A DNA stretch of 64,000 bases from Micromonospora alfalfae (GTDB lineage: Bacteria; Actinomycetota; Actinomycetes; Mycobacteriales; Micromonosporaceae), in assembly GCF_022230925.1 (NCBI RefSeq), contig NZ_JAKKFH010000026.1:1-64000 (forward strand), written 5' to 3'. This document shows, in pieces, positions 1-7,296 of this stretch (the first letter of the stretch is position 1; every line of letters starts with the position of its first letter). The notes below the pieces were generated by a model that saw only the letters and a program-made list of their open reading frames with translations, had not been told where the DNA came from and searched no databases. The translations under genes were made by a program, and so were the position numbers.

Positions 1-75
1 CACAGCACCCGTCGCCGAGGCGGTGCCTCGGCCCGGCTCGACCGTCGCTGGTTGGGCGGCGGTCGAGCCGGCAAG

Positions 76-864
76 TCAGGCTGGTTGCGGGATCCGGCCC
101 CGACCACGCCGCCCTCGACCGGGCTGCGCCGGCTGCGGCTGCCCCTCGTCGGGCACCGGCCCCAACTCGATGTCCAGGTCACCGTCGGCGTTGTCGTCGT
201 CCGCCTCGGGCGGAGGGGCCAACTCGTCGTCGAGCTCCGGCGGAACGTCGGCCTGCCCGCTGCTCGCGAGCGCTCTGCCGTCACCGAGAACCTCGCCGCT
301 CGGGGAGCTGTCGTCGTCCGCCGGGACGTTGCCGAACGGGCTTGTGCGCAGCTCCGCGTAGTCGGGCAGCTCGAAGTCGTCGTCCAGCGGACCGTCGTCG
401 GGCAGCACTGGCGCCTGCCCGGCCGGCACCGGCTCGGTGGGCTCGCCGTGCACCCGGCCTTCGGCCTCCGCGTCCTCCACGGTGCTGGTCGCCATGCTCG
501 GCCGGTTGCGCAGGAAGCGGGCGCGACCCCGGGACAGGTCATGGCCGACGGCGACCGCCTCCAACTCGTAGAGCGTGCGGTGGTTACCGCCGTCGTCGGT
601 CCAGTCGCGGGTGTAGAGCCGCCCGCAGACCACCACCGGATCGCCGACCATGACGGAGGCCGCCACCCCCTCGGCGAGCTTGCGCCAACAGTTGACGCGG
701 ACGCGGAGCGAATTGCCGTCAACCCACCGGCCGCTGTCCCGATCGAGTCGGCGGGCGGTGGAGGCGACCTTGAAGTTGGCCACCAGAGTGTTGCTCTGGG
801 TCGTACGCCGCCACTCGGGCGTAGTCAGCACATTGCCGACGATTGTCACGTAAGTGTCGAACAT
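76..864 (-). CDS. ssb: single-stranded DNA-binding protein (Ssb paralogue)
   Basis: A 262-residue protein whose first ~110 residues form an OB fold (MFDTYVTIVGNV, VANFKVAST, LRVRVNCWRKLAEG, GRLYTRDW). Family members bind single-stranded DNA in replication and repair. The remaining ~150 residues are acidic and Pro/Gly-rich and end in a basic GRGRRGRGRIPQPA. The usual DDDIPF-type tip that recruits partner proteins is absent, and rpsF, rpsR and rplI are not adjacent, so this is probably a secondary Ssb and not the housekeeping copy. The ATG at 864 is chosen because a GGAGGG ribosome-binding site lies just before it; the longer frame to 1041 lacks Ssb character. The family call is firm; the specific role is not. 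Confidence 0.9.
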   Translation of the reverse strand: MFDTYVTIVGNVLTTPEWRRTTQSNTLVANFKVASTARRLDRDSGRWVDGNSLRVRVNCWRKLAEGVAASVMVGDPVVVCGRLYTRDWTDDGGNHRTLYELEAVAVGHDLSRGRARFLRNRPSMATSTVEDAEAEGRVHGEPTEPVPAGQAPVLPDDGPLDDDFELPDYAELRTSPFGNVPADDDSSPSGEVLGDGRALASSGQADVPPELDDELAPPPEADDDNADGDLDIELGPVPDEGQPQPAQPGRGRRGRGRIPQPA

Positions 865-1168
865 CGTCCCTCCAGGGGGATCGGGGCCTGCCAGCGCGAG
901 TCGACTCGACTCCGAGCATCGACACTGAGGACGCACTTCGTGAGCACCCATCCCCGACCTGTGGATGACGAACCGACCTGTGGACAAAGCCCTGATCAAG
1001 CCCGGATGTGGTACGCCCGACCCAGCCGACCCGCCGTCCACGGTTTCCCAGGCCGCCCTAACTGGGTAAGGACTTGATCAACGCACCACCGACAGCTCCA
1101 CGTCGACGAGAGGTCAGCGCCATGATGATCACTACCATCGGCTCCGCGAACGCTTCCGAGGCGCAGCG

Positions 1169-1588
1169 ATGAGCGCCGTGGCGAACCCGGCCACAGTGGC
1201 TGAGTGCCTGCGGGTGGGTGCCGGGTTCTCGCAGGGCGACCGCAACTGGATCGCCGAGCAGTTCGGCACCCTCGACGCCCGGCTCGCCAGCTTCCACGCC
1301 GACGCCACCGAGCTGGAGGTGTCGGTAAAGGACCGGGAGGCGCGTGGTCAGAAGGTCACCCTGGAGTGCTGGATCGCCGGCCGGCAGAAGATCGTCACCA
1401 CCTCCGCCGAGGAGGACCTGCACGCCGCGCTCAATGACGTCCGTGACGACCTGCGCCGGCGGCTCAACGACGCCAAGACCCGCCAGGAGCCCCGGCACAA
1501 CAAGCACCTGCGCGACCTCCCCCAGCCGCAGTTGGAGGCCGACGAGTCGGACAACCCGGCCCCCCGCGCCGACGCGGAAACGGCCTGA
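1169..1588 (+). CDS. short HPF/RaiA-type ribosome-associated protein
   Basis: 139 residues resembling the N-terminal S30AE/sigma-54-modulation fold: an alternating strand-helix pattern, the segment VTLECWIAGRQKIVTTSAEEDLHAALNDV and a helix rich in Arg and Asp (RDDLRRRLNDAK). Proteins of this family bind the decoding centre of idle 70S ribosomes. The long-form C-terminal dimerisation domain is missing, so it looks like the short, non-dimerising type; the last ~35 residues are a charged tail. It stands alone between a divergent ssb and an inverted repeat. Function is inferred from fold pattern only. Confidence 0.6.
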   Translation: MSAVANPATVAECLRVGAGFSQGDRNWIAEQFGTLDARLASFHADATELEVSVKDREARGQKVTLECWIAGRQKIVTTSAEEDLHAALNDVRDDLRRRLNDAKTRQEPRHNKHLRDLPQPQLEADESDNPAPRADAETA

Positions 1589-1600
1589 CCCACGCCCCAT

Positions 1601-1680
1601 CCCCGCGATCTTGCACTTTCGGCTCCCCATCGGCGGCTCTTGCCCCTATTTGTCGGGACAGGAAGTGCAAGATCGCGGGG
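1601..1680. repeat. 80-bp intergenic inverted repeat, family A copy 1
   Basis: Two 20-nt arms (1601-1620 and 1661-1680) pair at 19 of 20 positions around a 40-nt centre. The arms carry GCGATCTTGCACTTTC and its complement, with the single mismatch at the second base from the inner end. It lies between two co-directional genes and could form a hairpin in RNA, but has no T-tract. A second copy with the same architecture and the same mismatch position is at 51792-51873. Confidence 0.85.
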
Positions 1681-1761
1681 GTGAGTGGGGCGGGTGAGGC
1701 CGGTGGGGCGGGCGGCGGCGTGGGCTACCGCTCGGTAGGTTGGCGGCGTAGCGTCGCGTTC

Positions 1762-2772
1762 GTGGAACCGGACGTGTTGGGGCCGCCGTACGAGCGGCAG
1801 ACGATCGACCTGGGCACCGACGACGAAGGCCCCGTTGTCGCGACACTGGTCCGGCGGCGGGCCGAGCGCCCCACCGGGCGCGCCGTGCTCTACGTGCACG
1901 GCTTCGTCGACTACTTCTTCCAGACCCATCTGGCCGACTTCTTCGCCGAGCGAGGTTGGGACTTCTACGCGCTCGACCTGCGCAAATACGGTCGCAGTCT
2001 GCTCCCGGGTCAGACCCCGAACTTCTGCCGCGACATCAGCGACTACTTCCCCGAGCTGGACGCCGCCGCCGAGATCATCCGCAAGGACGACGGGCACGAC
2101 ACCCTGCTGACGATGGGCCACTCCACCGGCGGCCTGATCATCTCGCTCTGGGCACATGCCCGCCGCGACACCGACACCGTCGATGGCCTGGTGCTCAACA
2201 GCCCCTTCTTCGACCTGAACGCCCCCTGGGCGGTCCGCCGACCCCTCGCGGCCGCCGCGTCCCGGCTGGGCCGCCGGGCGCCGCACCGCATCCTCCCGTT
2301 CGGGTTGGGCACTGTGTACGGCGAGAGCCTCCACTCCGACCACCGCGGTGAGTGGACCTACGACCTGGCGTGGAAGCCGCTGGCCGGGTTCCCGGTCCGG
2401 GCCGGCTGGCTGAACGCGATCCGCACCGGGCAACGCCGGCTCCGCGCCGGGCTGGACATCCAGGTGCCGGTGCTGCTGGCCTGCTCGACCCGCTCCTTCC
2501 GTGGCACCAAGTGGCACGACAACGCGACACTGGCCGACGCCGTGCTGGACGTCGAGCACATGATCCGCTACGCGCCCCGCCTCGGCCGCCACGTCACGGT
2601 GGCCCGCTTCGACGGCGGGTTGCACGACCTCACGCTCTCCGGTCCCGCCGTACGGACAAAGGTCTTCGACGAGGTGGGCCGCTGGGCCGAGGCGTTCCTC
2701 GCCGCCGGCCCCACCGCCCCGGCCGACGCGCAGACCGCCGACACGGCCGGGGCAGCGACGCCCACCGGCTGA
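1762..2772 (+). CDS. alpha/beta hydrolase, monoacylglycerol-lipase/S33 type
   Basis: 336 residues with the alpha/beta-hydrolase core: the oxyanion segment AVLYVHGFVDYFF, the nucleophile elbow LLTMGHSTGGLI (Ser in GHSTG), and a late Gly-Leu-His (FDGGLHDLTLS) as the probable catalytic His. The likely role is cytoplasmic lipid or ester hydrolysis; the substrate is unknown. The GTG at 1762 is chosen over an in-frame GTG at 1681 because a TAGCGT -10 box at 1749-1754 is followed by only 7 nt, typical of leaderless actinobacterial mRNAs, and because the 1681 start sits at the end of the inverted repeat. The C-terminal ~25 residues are an Ala/Thr/Pro tail. Confidence 0.85.
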   Translation: MEPDVLGPPYERQTIDLGTDDEGPVVATLVRRRAERPTGRAVLYVHGFVDYFFQTHLADFFAERGWDFYALDLRKYGRSLLPGQTPNFCRDISDYFPELDAAAEIIRKDDGHDTLLTMGHSTGGLIISLWAHARRDTDTVDGLVLNSPFFDLNAPWAVRRPLAAAASRLGRRAPHRILPFGLGTVYGESLHSDHRGEWTYDLAWKPLAGFPVRAGWLNAIRTGQRRLRAGLDIQVPVLLACSTRSFRGTKWHDNATLADAVLDVEHMIRYAPRLGRHVTVARFDGGLHDLTLSGPAVRTKVFDEVGRWAEAFLAAGPTAPADAQTADTAGAATPTG

Positions 2773-2793
2773 CCTGGCCGGGCGGCGCGCGGT

Positions 2794-3546
2794 TCAGACG
2801 TCGCCTGGCGTTGCCGGGAGGACGGCACGGATCCGGTCGAAGGTCGCCACCGGGTGCGCGCCGACACCAGGTAGGACCAGGCCCAGGCAGTACGGGGCGA
2901 CCTCACCGGTGGGCTCAGCCTGGACGATGAAGACCGGCGCGCCGACGTACCCCGGCGGCAGCTCGGTGGTGATCAGCACGGCGTCCCCGTCGCGGACCAC
3001 CCGCTCGATCGCGACCTCCAACGGCCGCGACCCGTCTTCGCGTACCCCATGGGCCAGCACGAAAGCGGAACTGGCGTCGGCGCCGAGGCGTGCGATGACC
3101 TCGGGCCCGGCGGCGATCCCCGCCGGCACCGGCTGGACGCGCCAGCGCCAGCCGCCGTCGCCGGCGTACCGGTGCAGGCCGGCGGTCGGCAACACCGCGA
3201 CCCCGTCGGCCGCGAAACGGGCCCAACCGGGCACGATCTCGGCCTCGGAAATGACGGCCGGGGCCACCCCCGCCGGCTCGGTGACGCTCGCCCGCAGGCC
3301 CAACTCACCACCCGAACCGCCCACCAGGTCGGCAGCCGTCAGCAGCGACTCCCCCACCGGGTCGTCGCCGCCCTGGAAGAAGAACGCGGTACCGAAGTCG
3401 CCCGAGGACCGGTACGGCAGGATGGCGCGACCGACGACCTGGCACAGCTCGTAGGCGACGTCGCTCTCGGCGTCGGAATCCAGCAACACCAGCCAAAGGT
3501 ACGGTCCGAGGCGAGGCCGGTCCGCGGTAACCCGGATGCCCGCCAC
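2794..3546 (-). CDS. uncharacterised protein, possibly trypsin-fold-like
   Basis: About 250 residues, not recognised with certainty. The sequence is soluble, with many beta-strand-like stretches (LWLVLLDS, TAFFFQGG, VLITTELPPGYVGAPVFIVQ). The segment PPGYVGAPVF loosely recalls the serine loop of trypsin-like proteases, but no Ser, His, Asp triad can be placed, so any such relation would be to a degenerate member. There is no signal peptide. The GTG at 3546 is a tentative start; the frame stays open to 3642, only 8 nt from the divergent tRNA gene. It converges with the upstream hydrolase gene with a 21-nt gap. Confidence 0.5.
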   Translation of the reverse strand: MAGIRVTADRPRLGPYLWLVLLDSDAESDVAYELCQVVGRAILPYRSSGDFGTAFFFQGGDDPVGESLLTAADLVGGSGGELGLRASVTEPAGVAPAVISEAEIVPGWARFAADGVAVLPTAGLHRYAGDGGWRWRVQPVPAGIAAGPEVIARLGADASSAFVLAHGVREDGSRPLEVAIERVVRDGDAVLITTELPPGYVGAPVFIVQAEPTGEVAPYCLGLVLPGVGAHPVATFDRIRAVLPATPGDV

Positions 3547-3649
3547 GAGGCGGACGTGAGACTCTGCTCGGCAACGTGGACGCTGGCACCCTTTTCGCCG
3601 TCGGGCAGTGGGACGGCGGTACCCTCTGGGCGCGACATCCACGCCACAC

Positions 3650-3722
3650 GCGCCCGTAGCTCAGCGGATAGAGCAGGGGACTTCTAATCCCAAGGCCGCA
3701 GGTTCGAATCCTGCCGGGCGCA
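3650..3722 (+). tRNA. tRNA-Arg (anticodon UCU)
   Basis: A full cloverleaf can be drawn: acceptor GCGCCCG pairs with CGGGCGC, D-arm GCTC/GAGC, anticodon stem GGGGA/TCCCA with loop CTTCTAA (anticodon TCT at 3683-3685), and T-arm GCAGG/CCTGC with loop TTCGAAT. The discriminator base is A and the 3' CCA is not encoded. It decodes AGA. The sequence downstream is gene-poor for about 500 nt before an LPXTG gene. Confidence 0.95.
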
Positions 3723-4237
3723 CCCACTTCGCCGCAGGTCAGCGGGTTTCCGCTCCCGGTCGAGACGATCACCATGGCCTCCGGACAGCGATTCGTACGG
3801 CCAAGTCAGCCAAGGTCGGCCGTCGCCCGGATCTTGTGCCGGGTCCGGTCGATGTGGTCCGGGCCCACCGGCGGACCGACCTTGGACGGGAAGACCGGGC
3901 CGTGATCCTGCCACCGCTCCCCCACCGCCGGCGTGATGCCACCAGCGCCGCCCCTGGCGGTGAGCCATGGTCGGAAGTAGCAGAACGCGTCGCCGCTACA
4001 GAGGCCGTCCATGGGTGGAGCTGGAAGTCTGCGATGTGATCAGGAGAGACGAGGCTGAGCCGGTACGCCAACCAGTCGTTTAGCCGCAGCCGTTACATCC
4101 CTTGTGGAGAGGTTTGAGTGGCCGTCCCGCGGCGGTCCTGCTCATTGCGCAGTCTTTGGACGTGCATCGCCTCTTGCTCTTCCGGCCACTGACGGTAGTA
4201 TCTCCGTGTTTTTGCTTGCAACGGGGAGGAATACCAC
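3723..4237. other. 515-nt stretch without a supported gene
   Basis: Both strands contain open frames, but none shows domain-like sequence, a ribosome-binding site or a leaderless promoter. Base composition is somewhat lower in GC than the neighbouring genes near 4040-4235. No second copy of the tRNA 3' end was found, so an integrated element is not supported. The final 20 nt hold the GGGGAGGA ribosome-binding site of the LPXTG gene. Confidence 0.5.
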
Positions 4238-4972
4238 ATGCGATGGAAGTTTCCGGCTGGCGCCCTATTGGCGCTGGCCTTTTTGATTCCGGCTACGCCG
4301 GCGGTGGCTCAAATCGAGTCGCCCGGGCTCAACGAGGCCTGTCAAACGGTCGAGCGCAAGGTGTACAAGGACATTCGCGAGCTTGTCACCATCGACCTGG
4401 ATACCGCCACTGATCAGGAGATTCGGGTGTTGACCGCCCAGATCCTGGCTGCGGCGAACGCCGACTCGTTGCCCGTTCTGCCGGACGCCATTCAGGAGGC
4501 GCTGAAGGGGACTCCGGACGAGCTCCGCGCATTCCTCAAGACGGGCGTACAGAAAGCCTGGTCAACCGCTCTGCGGATCACTGTGGTTCGAACGTTGACT
4601 GACGCTGGCACCAACGTGGAGGCGGCAGCGCAGAAGGTGCTCGGCGAGGCTACAGTCGATGCCTACCTGGCTTACCTGAACGACGGTTTGTACACCGCCC
4701 GTGAGCTTGACTGCGCGTCGCAGCCCACACCGACGCCGACGTCTCAGCCCACACCGAGCGCGACGCCCAGCGCCACGGCGACCGCCGCACCGACTCCCAC
4801 CGTCTCCGCCAGCCCGGGCGCCCCCGGCGACAGCGAGGATGGCAAGGGCGGTGGGCTGCCCGTGACCGGTGCCGGCACCACGACCGTGGCCGGCATTGGC
4901 GCTGTGCTCCTGCTCCTCGGCGGCGCGAGCTACCTGATCGGACGCCGACGCCGTTCCCGCTTCGTGGCGTAG
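4238..4972 (+). CDS. secreted LPXTG-type surface protein
   Basis: 244 residues: a signal peptide (MRWKFPAGALLALAFLIPATPAVA, cleavage near AVA-Q), a largely helical domain of ~135 residues with two Cys (NEACQ, ELDCASQ) that could pair, a Thr/Pro/Ser/Ala-rich stalk (~residues 165-195), then LPVTG, a hydrophobic span and RRRRSRF. This is the layout for covalent attachment to peptidoglycan by a class E-like sortase; no sortase gene lies in the window. The central domain is not recognised. A strong GGGGAGGA site precedes the ATG and a terminator hairpin follows. Codon and base use look less GC-extreme than neighbouring genes, suggesting possible acquisition. Confidence 0.85.
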   Translation: MRWKFPAGALLALAFLIPATPAVAQIESPGLNEACQTVERKVYKDIRELVTIDLDTATDQEIRVLTAQILAAANADSLPVLPDAIQEALKGTPDELRAFLKTGVQKAWSTALRITVVRTLTDAGTNVEAAAQKVLGEATVDAYLAYLNDGLYTARELDCASQPTPTPTSQPTPSATPSATATAAPTPTVSASPGAPGDSEDGKGGGLPVTGAGTTTVAGIGAVLLLLGGASYLIGRRRRSRFVA

Positions 4973-4978
4973 CTCACC

Positions 4979-5019
4979 TGACGCGCCCGGCTCGATGCGT
5001 TGTCGAGCCGGGCGCGTCA
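4979..5019 (+). terminator. terminator hairpin after the LPXTG gene
   Basis: A perfect 17-bp stem (TGACGCGCCCGGCTCGA and its complement) with a 7-nt loop begins 6 nt after the stop codon. There is no T-tract, as is common in these genomes. Confidence 0.8.
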
Positions 5020-5133
5020 ACGCCGTACGTGGCCGTCGCGGGCGTAGCGGGGTCGCGCTGGGCGGACGCGCTAGCGGAAGTTCGGCGGACCTGTCCGCGT
5101 AGCGAGCAGTCGCTGCACTGATAGCGTCGAGCA

Positions 5134-5520
5134 GTGTCGATGTTCCGCAGCCCTCAGGTGATCCTCTTCAGCGAGGACGTCTCCCGCGCCGCCGAGTTCT
5201 ACGCCGGTCTCGGTTTCACTGAGACTTTCCGGGTGCCGGCCGAGGGCGAGCCGATCCACATCGACCTCACGCTCGACCGCTACAAGATCGGCATCGCCTC
5301 GGTGGCCTCCACCCGCGACGATCACGGGCTCGACCCCGTACCCCAGGGGCAACGAGCCGCGGTGATCCTCTGGACGGACGACACCGCCGCCGCGTACGCC
5401 GAACTCACGGCGAACGGCGCCCCCGCTCTGGCCGCACCCCACCGGTGGCTCGATCGTCTGCTGATCGCCTGGACCGCCGACCCGGACGGCAACCCCGTTC
5501 AGATCGTCCAACAGCTCTGA
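5134..5520 (+). CDS. VOC (glyoxalase/bleomycin-resistance fold) protein
   Basis: 128 residues with the paired beta-alpha-beta-beta-beta modules of the VOC superfamily: VILFSEDVSRAAEFYAGLGF at the start and AWTADPDGNPVQIVQQL at the end, where PDGNPVQI is the usual terminal strand. Metal ligands cannot be assigned securely, and the activity (lyase, dioxygenase or binding protein) is unknown. The GTG at 5134 follows a TAGCGT -10 box (5122-5127) by 6 nt, which points to a leaderless mRNA. The last ~45 nt of the gene recur in degenerate form at 6618-6661. Confidence 0.85.
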   Translation: MSMFRSPQVILFSEDVSRAAEFYAGLGFTETFRVPAEGEPIHIDLTLDRYKIGIASVASTRDDHGLDPVPQGQRAAVILWTDDTAAAYAELTANGAPALAAPHRWLDRLLIAWTADPDGNPVQIVQQL

Positions 5521-5667
5521 CGATCGCTCCTGCGGGGGCATCGCACGGCAGCTGCCACGCACCCAACCCGATCTGCGCTCAAGCCCGCCTCGTTCTCGAA
5601 GGGCAGCGGGAGGGACCATATGGGCGCTCGGCTTCACCTGGCGGGCAGGCCCGAGCGGAGGGTGTGC

Positions 5668-5970
5668 TCAGCCCTGCTGATGGCGCTCATTGCGCCGAAG
5701 GGCCTCTTCGAGTTGGTCCTCAAGAATGATGATCCGGCAGGCCGAGGTCATGTCGGTGCCCTGGTCGCACATCTCCCGGGCCCTCGCGGCAAGGCGCAGT
5801 TGGTAGCGGGAGTAGCGACGATGCCCTCCACTGGAGCGCTGCGGGTCGATCAGCTTCGCATCGCCGAGTCGGCGTAGAAAATCCTGCGAGCAACCGAGGA
5901 TCTCGGCAGCACGGCCCATCGTGTAGGCGGGGTAGTCCTCATCGTCGAGCATGTCGTCGGGTTGAGCCAT
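5668..5970 (-). CDS. MerR-type small DNA-binding protein
   Basis: A 100-residue protein with a MerR winged-helix N-terminus (YTMGRAAEILGCSQDFLRRLGDAKLIDPQRSSGGHRRYSRYQLRLAAR) and a short C-terminal helix (ILEDQLEEALRRNERHQQG). It lacks the metal-binding or drug-binding extension of classical MerR activators, so it probably binds DNA as a coiled-coil dimer; the target is unknown. The ATG at 5970 has GGAGGTT before it. Related small proteins often sit near cold-shock genes in actinobacteria, but no csp gene is present here. A 13-bp perfect hairpin lies in the short 5' leader. Confidence 0.85.
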   Translation of the reverse strand: MAQPDDMLDDEDYPAYTMGRAAEILGCSQDFLRRLGDAKLIDPQRSSGGHRRYSRYQLRLAARAREMCDQGTDMTSACRIIILEDQLEEALRRNERHQQG

Positions 5971-5986
5971 CGAACCTCCATCACGA

Positions 5987-6016
5987 GGGCCCCGGCGCTC
6001 GGAAGCGCCGGGGCCC
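5987..6016 (-). promoter_or_regulatory. perfect hairpin in the leader of the MerR gene
   Basis: A 13-bp perfect stem (GGGCCCCGGCGCT and its complement) with a CGGA loop ends about 17 nt before the start codon of the MerR gene on the minus strand. It could be the terminator of a lost upstream gene or a structural element controlling translation. No T-tract follows. Confidence 0.5.
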
Positions 6017-6617
6017 AAGGGTTGTGGGTCAGGAACACCATCTACCGACAGAACGTCGGCTTGTCTTATCCGCACCGGCCGTCAGGGACGGCTTCGGGTG
6101 CGAGGATCGCATAAGCGTGACCGGAGACCACCTCTCGTTCGAGGAAAACTGCGGTGTCCGCGCCCAGCCCACGAATGCGACTGGCAGCGGGCGATCCAAC
6201 GGTGTAATGCCCTCCCTTGCCTCTGTTTCTTCTGCCGTACTCCGTGCTGTCCGTCGGTGTCCGAGCCCCACGCGACTTCATGGCCTGAACACGTACGACG
6301 AACTTCCTTCACCTCGGGTGCGGCCCTGAACGAGCGTCGGCCCCACCCGCTGTCACACGCCTTGCTACGTACCAGACAACTACGGCAAATGTCTGCCGCC
6401 GAGCTGAGCAGGCCCTACAGGTTCCGGGGCCCCGCTCCTTCGCCCTCGTGCGGGGCGGCAACGTCAGCGTCTTTGTTTACTCTGTTCTCGACCCCAGGAA
6501 CGTTAGCCGACACCCACGCGAATGTCTAGCGCTTCGCTCATAGATTTTCTCCGAGGACGGAGGTAGTCCTGCCGGTGCGAAGGGCTGCGGTGCTCCCCTG
6601 GACCGACCACACCGCCC

Positions 6618-6661
6618 GCCTGGACGGCCGACCCGGACCCAGATCGGATCAACAGCTCTGA
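6618..6661 (+). pseudogene. relic of the 3' end of a VOC gene
   Basis: The stretch reads GCCTGGACGGCCGACCCGGAC, then after a ~12-nt gap CAGATCGGATCAACAGCTCTGA. This matches the last ~50 nt of the VOC gene at 5467-5520 at nearly every aligned position, including the stop codon, but the reading frame is broken. It appears to be what remains of a duplicated copy. Confidence 0.6.
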
Positions 6662-6789
6662 TGACGGTGCCGCAGCGGGGCACCTACGTCAGCGACAGGT
6701 GGGCGCGTCACGAGGTTGATCCGGGCAGGCTGGGCACAAAGTGCCCGGCAGGTGTCTACGGGCTGGCCGGCCTGCGGCGTTAATAGGGC

Positions 6790-7296
6790 GTGACGTTCGA
6801 GGAGTACGCGTTCGCTCGCACTTCGGCGCTGGTGCGGCTCGCCCGGTTGCTGACCGGTGACGAGCACCGAGCCGAGGATCTGGTTCAGGATGTCCTCGCG
6901 CGGGCGTACGCCCGGTGGGGGCGCATCTCGCGGACGGATCGTCCTGATGCCTATGTCCGGCGCATGCTCGTCAACACCCACAACTCGTGGTGGCGGCGGC
7001 TCAGCAGCCGGGAGATCTCGGTTGCCGCGGTGCTCGATCAGGCGGGCGAGGTGGACGAGGCCGCCGGGGTCGCCGAGCGCGACGCGCTGTGGCGGTTGGT
7101 CTGTGCTCTGCCGGCGCGTCAGCGCACCGTGATCGTCCTGCGCTACTACGAGGATCTGGACGACACGTCGATCGCCGAGATTCTCGCCTGTTCGACCGGG
7201 ACGGTACGCACACACGCGAGGCGGGCCCTGGCGGCGCTGCGTCAGCGACAGGTTGCAGCAACCCACGCATGGCAGGAGAGCTCAGATGTTCGGTGA
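6790..7296 (+). CDS. SigE-family ECF RNA polymerase sigma factor
   Basis: 168 residues with sigma region 2 (ALVRLARLLTGDEHRAEDLVQDVLARAYARW, then RPDAYVRRMLVN) and region 4 (LPARQRTVIVLRYYEDLDDTSIAEILACSTGTVRTHARRALAALR). It belongs to the SigE-like ECF group common in Micromonospora and Streptomyces. The GTG start at 6790 places the conserved FEEYA motif at residues 3-7. The next gene overlaps its 3' end and encodes a one-pass membrane protein, the usual arrangement for a sigma factor and its membrane partner. The signal sensed is unknown. Confidence 0.93.
   Translation: MTFEEYAFARTSALVRLARLLTGDEHRAEDLVQDVLARAYARWGRISRTDRPDAYVRRMLVNTHNSWWRRLSSREISVAAVLDQAGEVDEAAGVAERDALWRLVCALPARQRTVIVLRYYEDLDDTSIAEILACSTGTVRTHARRALAALRQRQVAATHAWQESSDVR

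Larger units (their letters stand above)
5971..6789. other. 819-nt gene-poor stretch
   Basis: No open frame on either strand looks protein-like. Composition is noticeably less GC-rich than the flanks between roughly 6100 and 6560. It contains a strong hairpin (5987-6016) and a degenerate copy of the 3' end of the upstream VOC gene (6618-6661), so it looks like a decaying region left by duplication and deletion. Confidence 0.6.

Noticed and set aside
1681..1761. GTG at 1681 as start of the alpha/beta hydrolase
   Set aside because: It lies at the edge of an inverted repeat, has no ribosome-binding site, and a TAGCGT -10 box lies between it and the GTG at 1762.
3305..3775. Open frame running through the tRNA gene (GAPGRIRTCGLGIRSPLLYP-type peptide)
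   Set aside because: This is the well-known translation artefact of tRNA genes and not a protein.
3769..4071. Open frames on both strands after the tRNA, possibly a transposase or integrase remnant
   Set aside because: No catalytic motif, no terminal repeats and no ribosome-binding site could be found.
4719..4810. Tandem-repeat-like DNA in the LPXTG gene, considered as CRISPR-like or satellite
   Set aside because: It simply encodes the Thr/Pro/Ser stalk (QPTPTPTSQPTPSATPSAT) and shows no spacer structure.
6098..6529. 143-codon frame in the gene-poor stretch
   Set aside because: Composition (many Cys, Pro, Arg, Ser) is that of non-coding sequence and no start signal is present.
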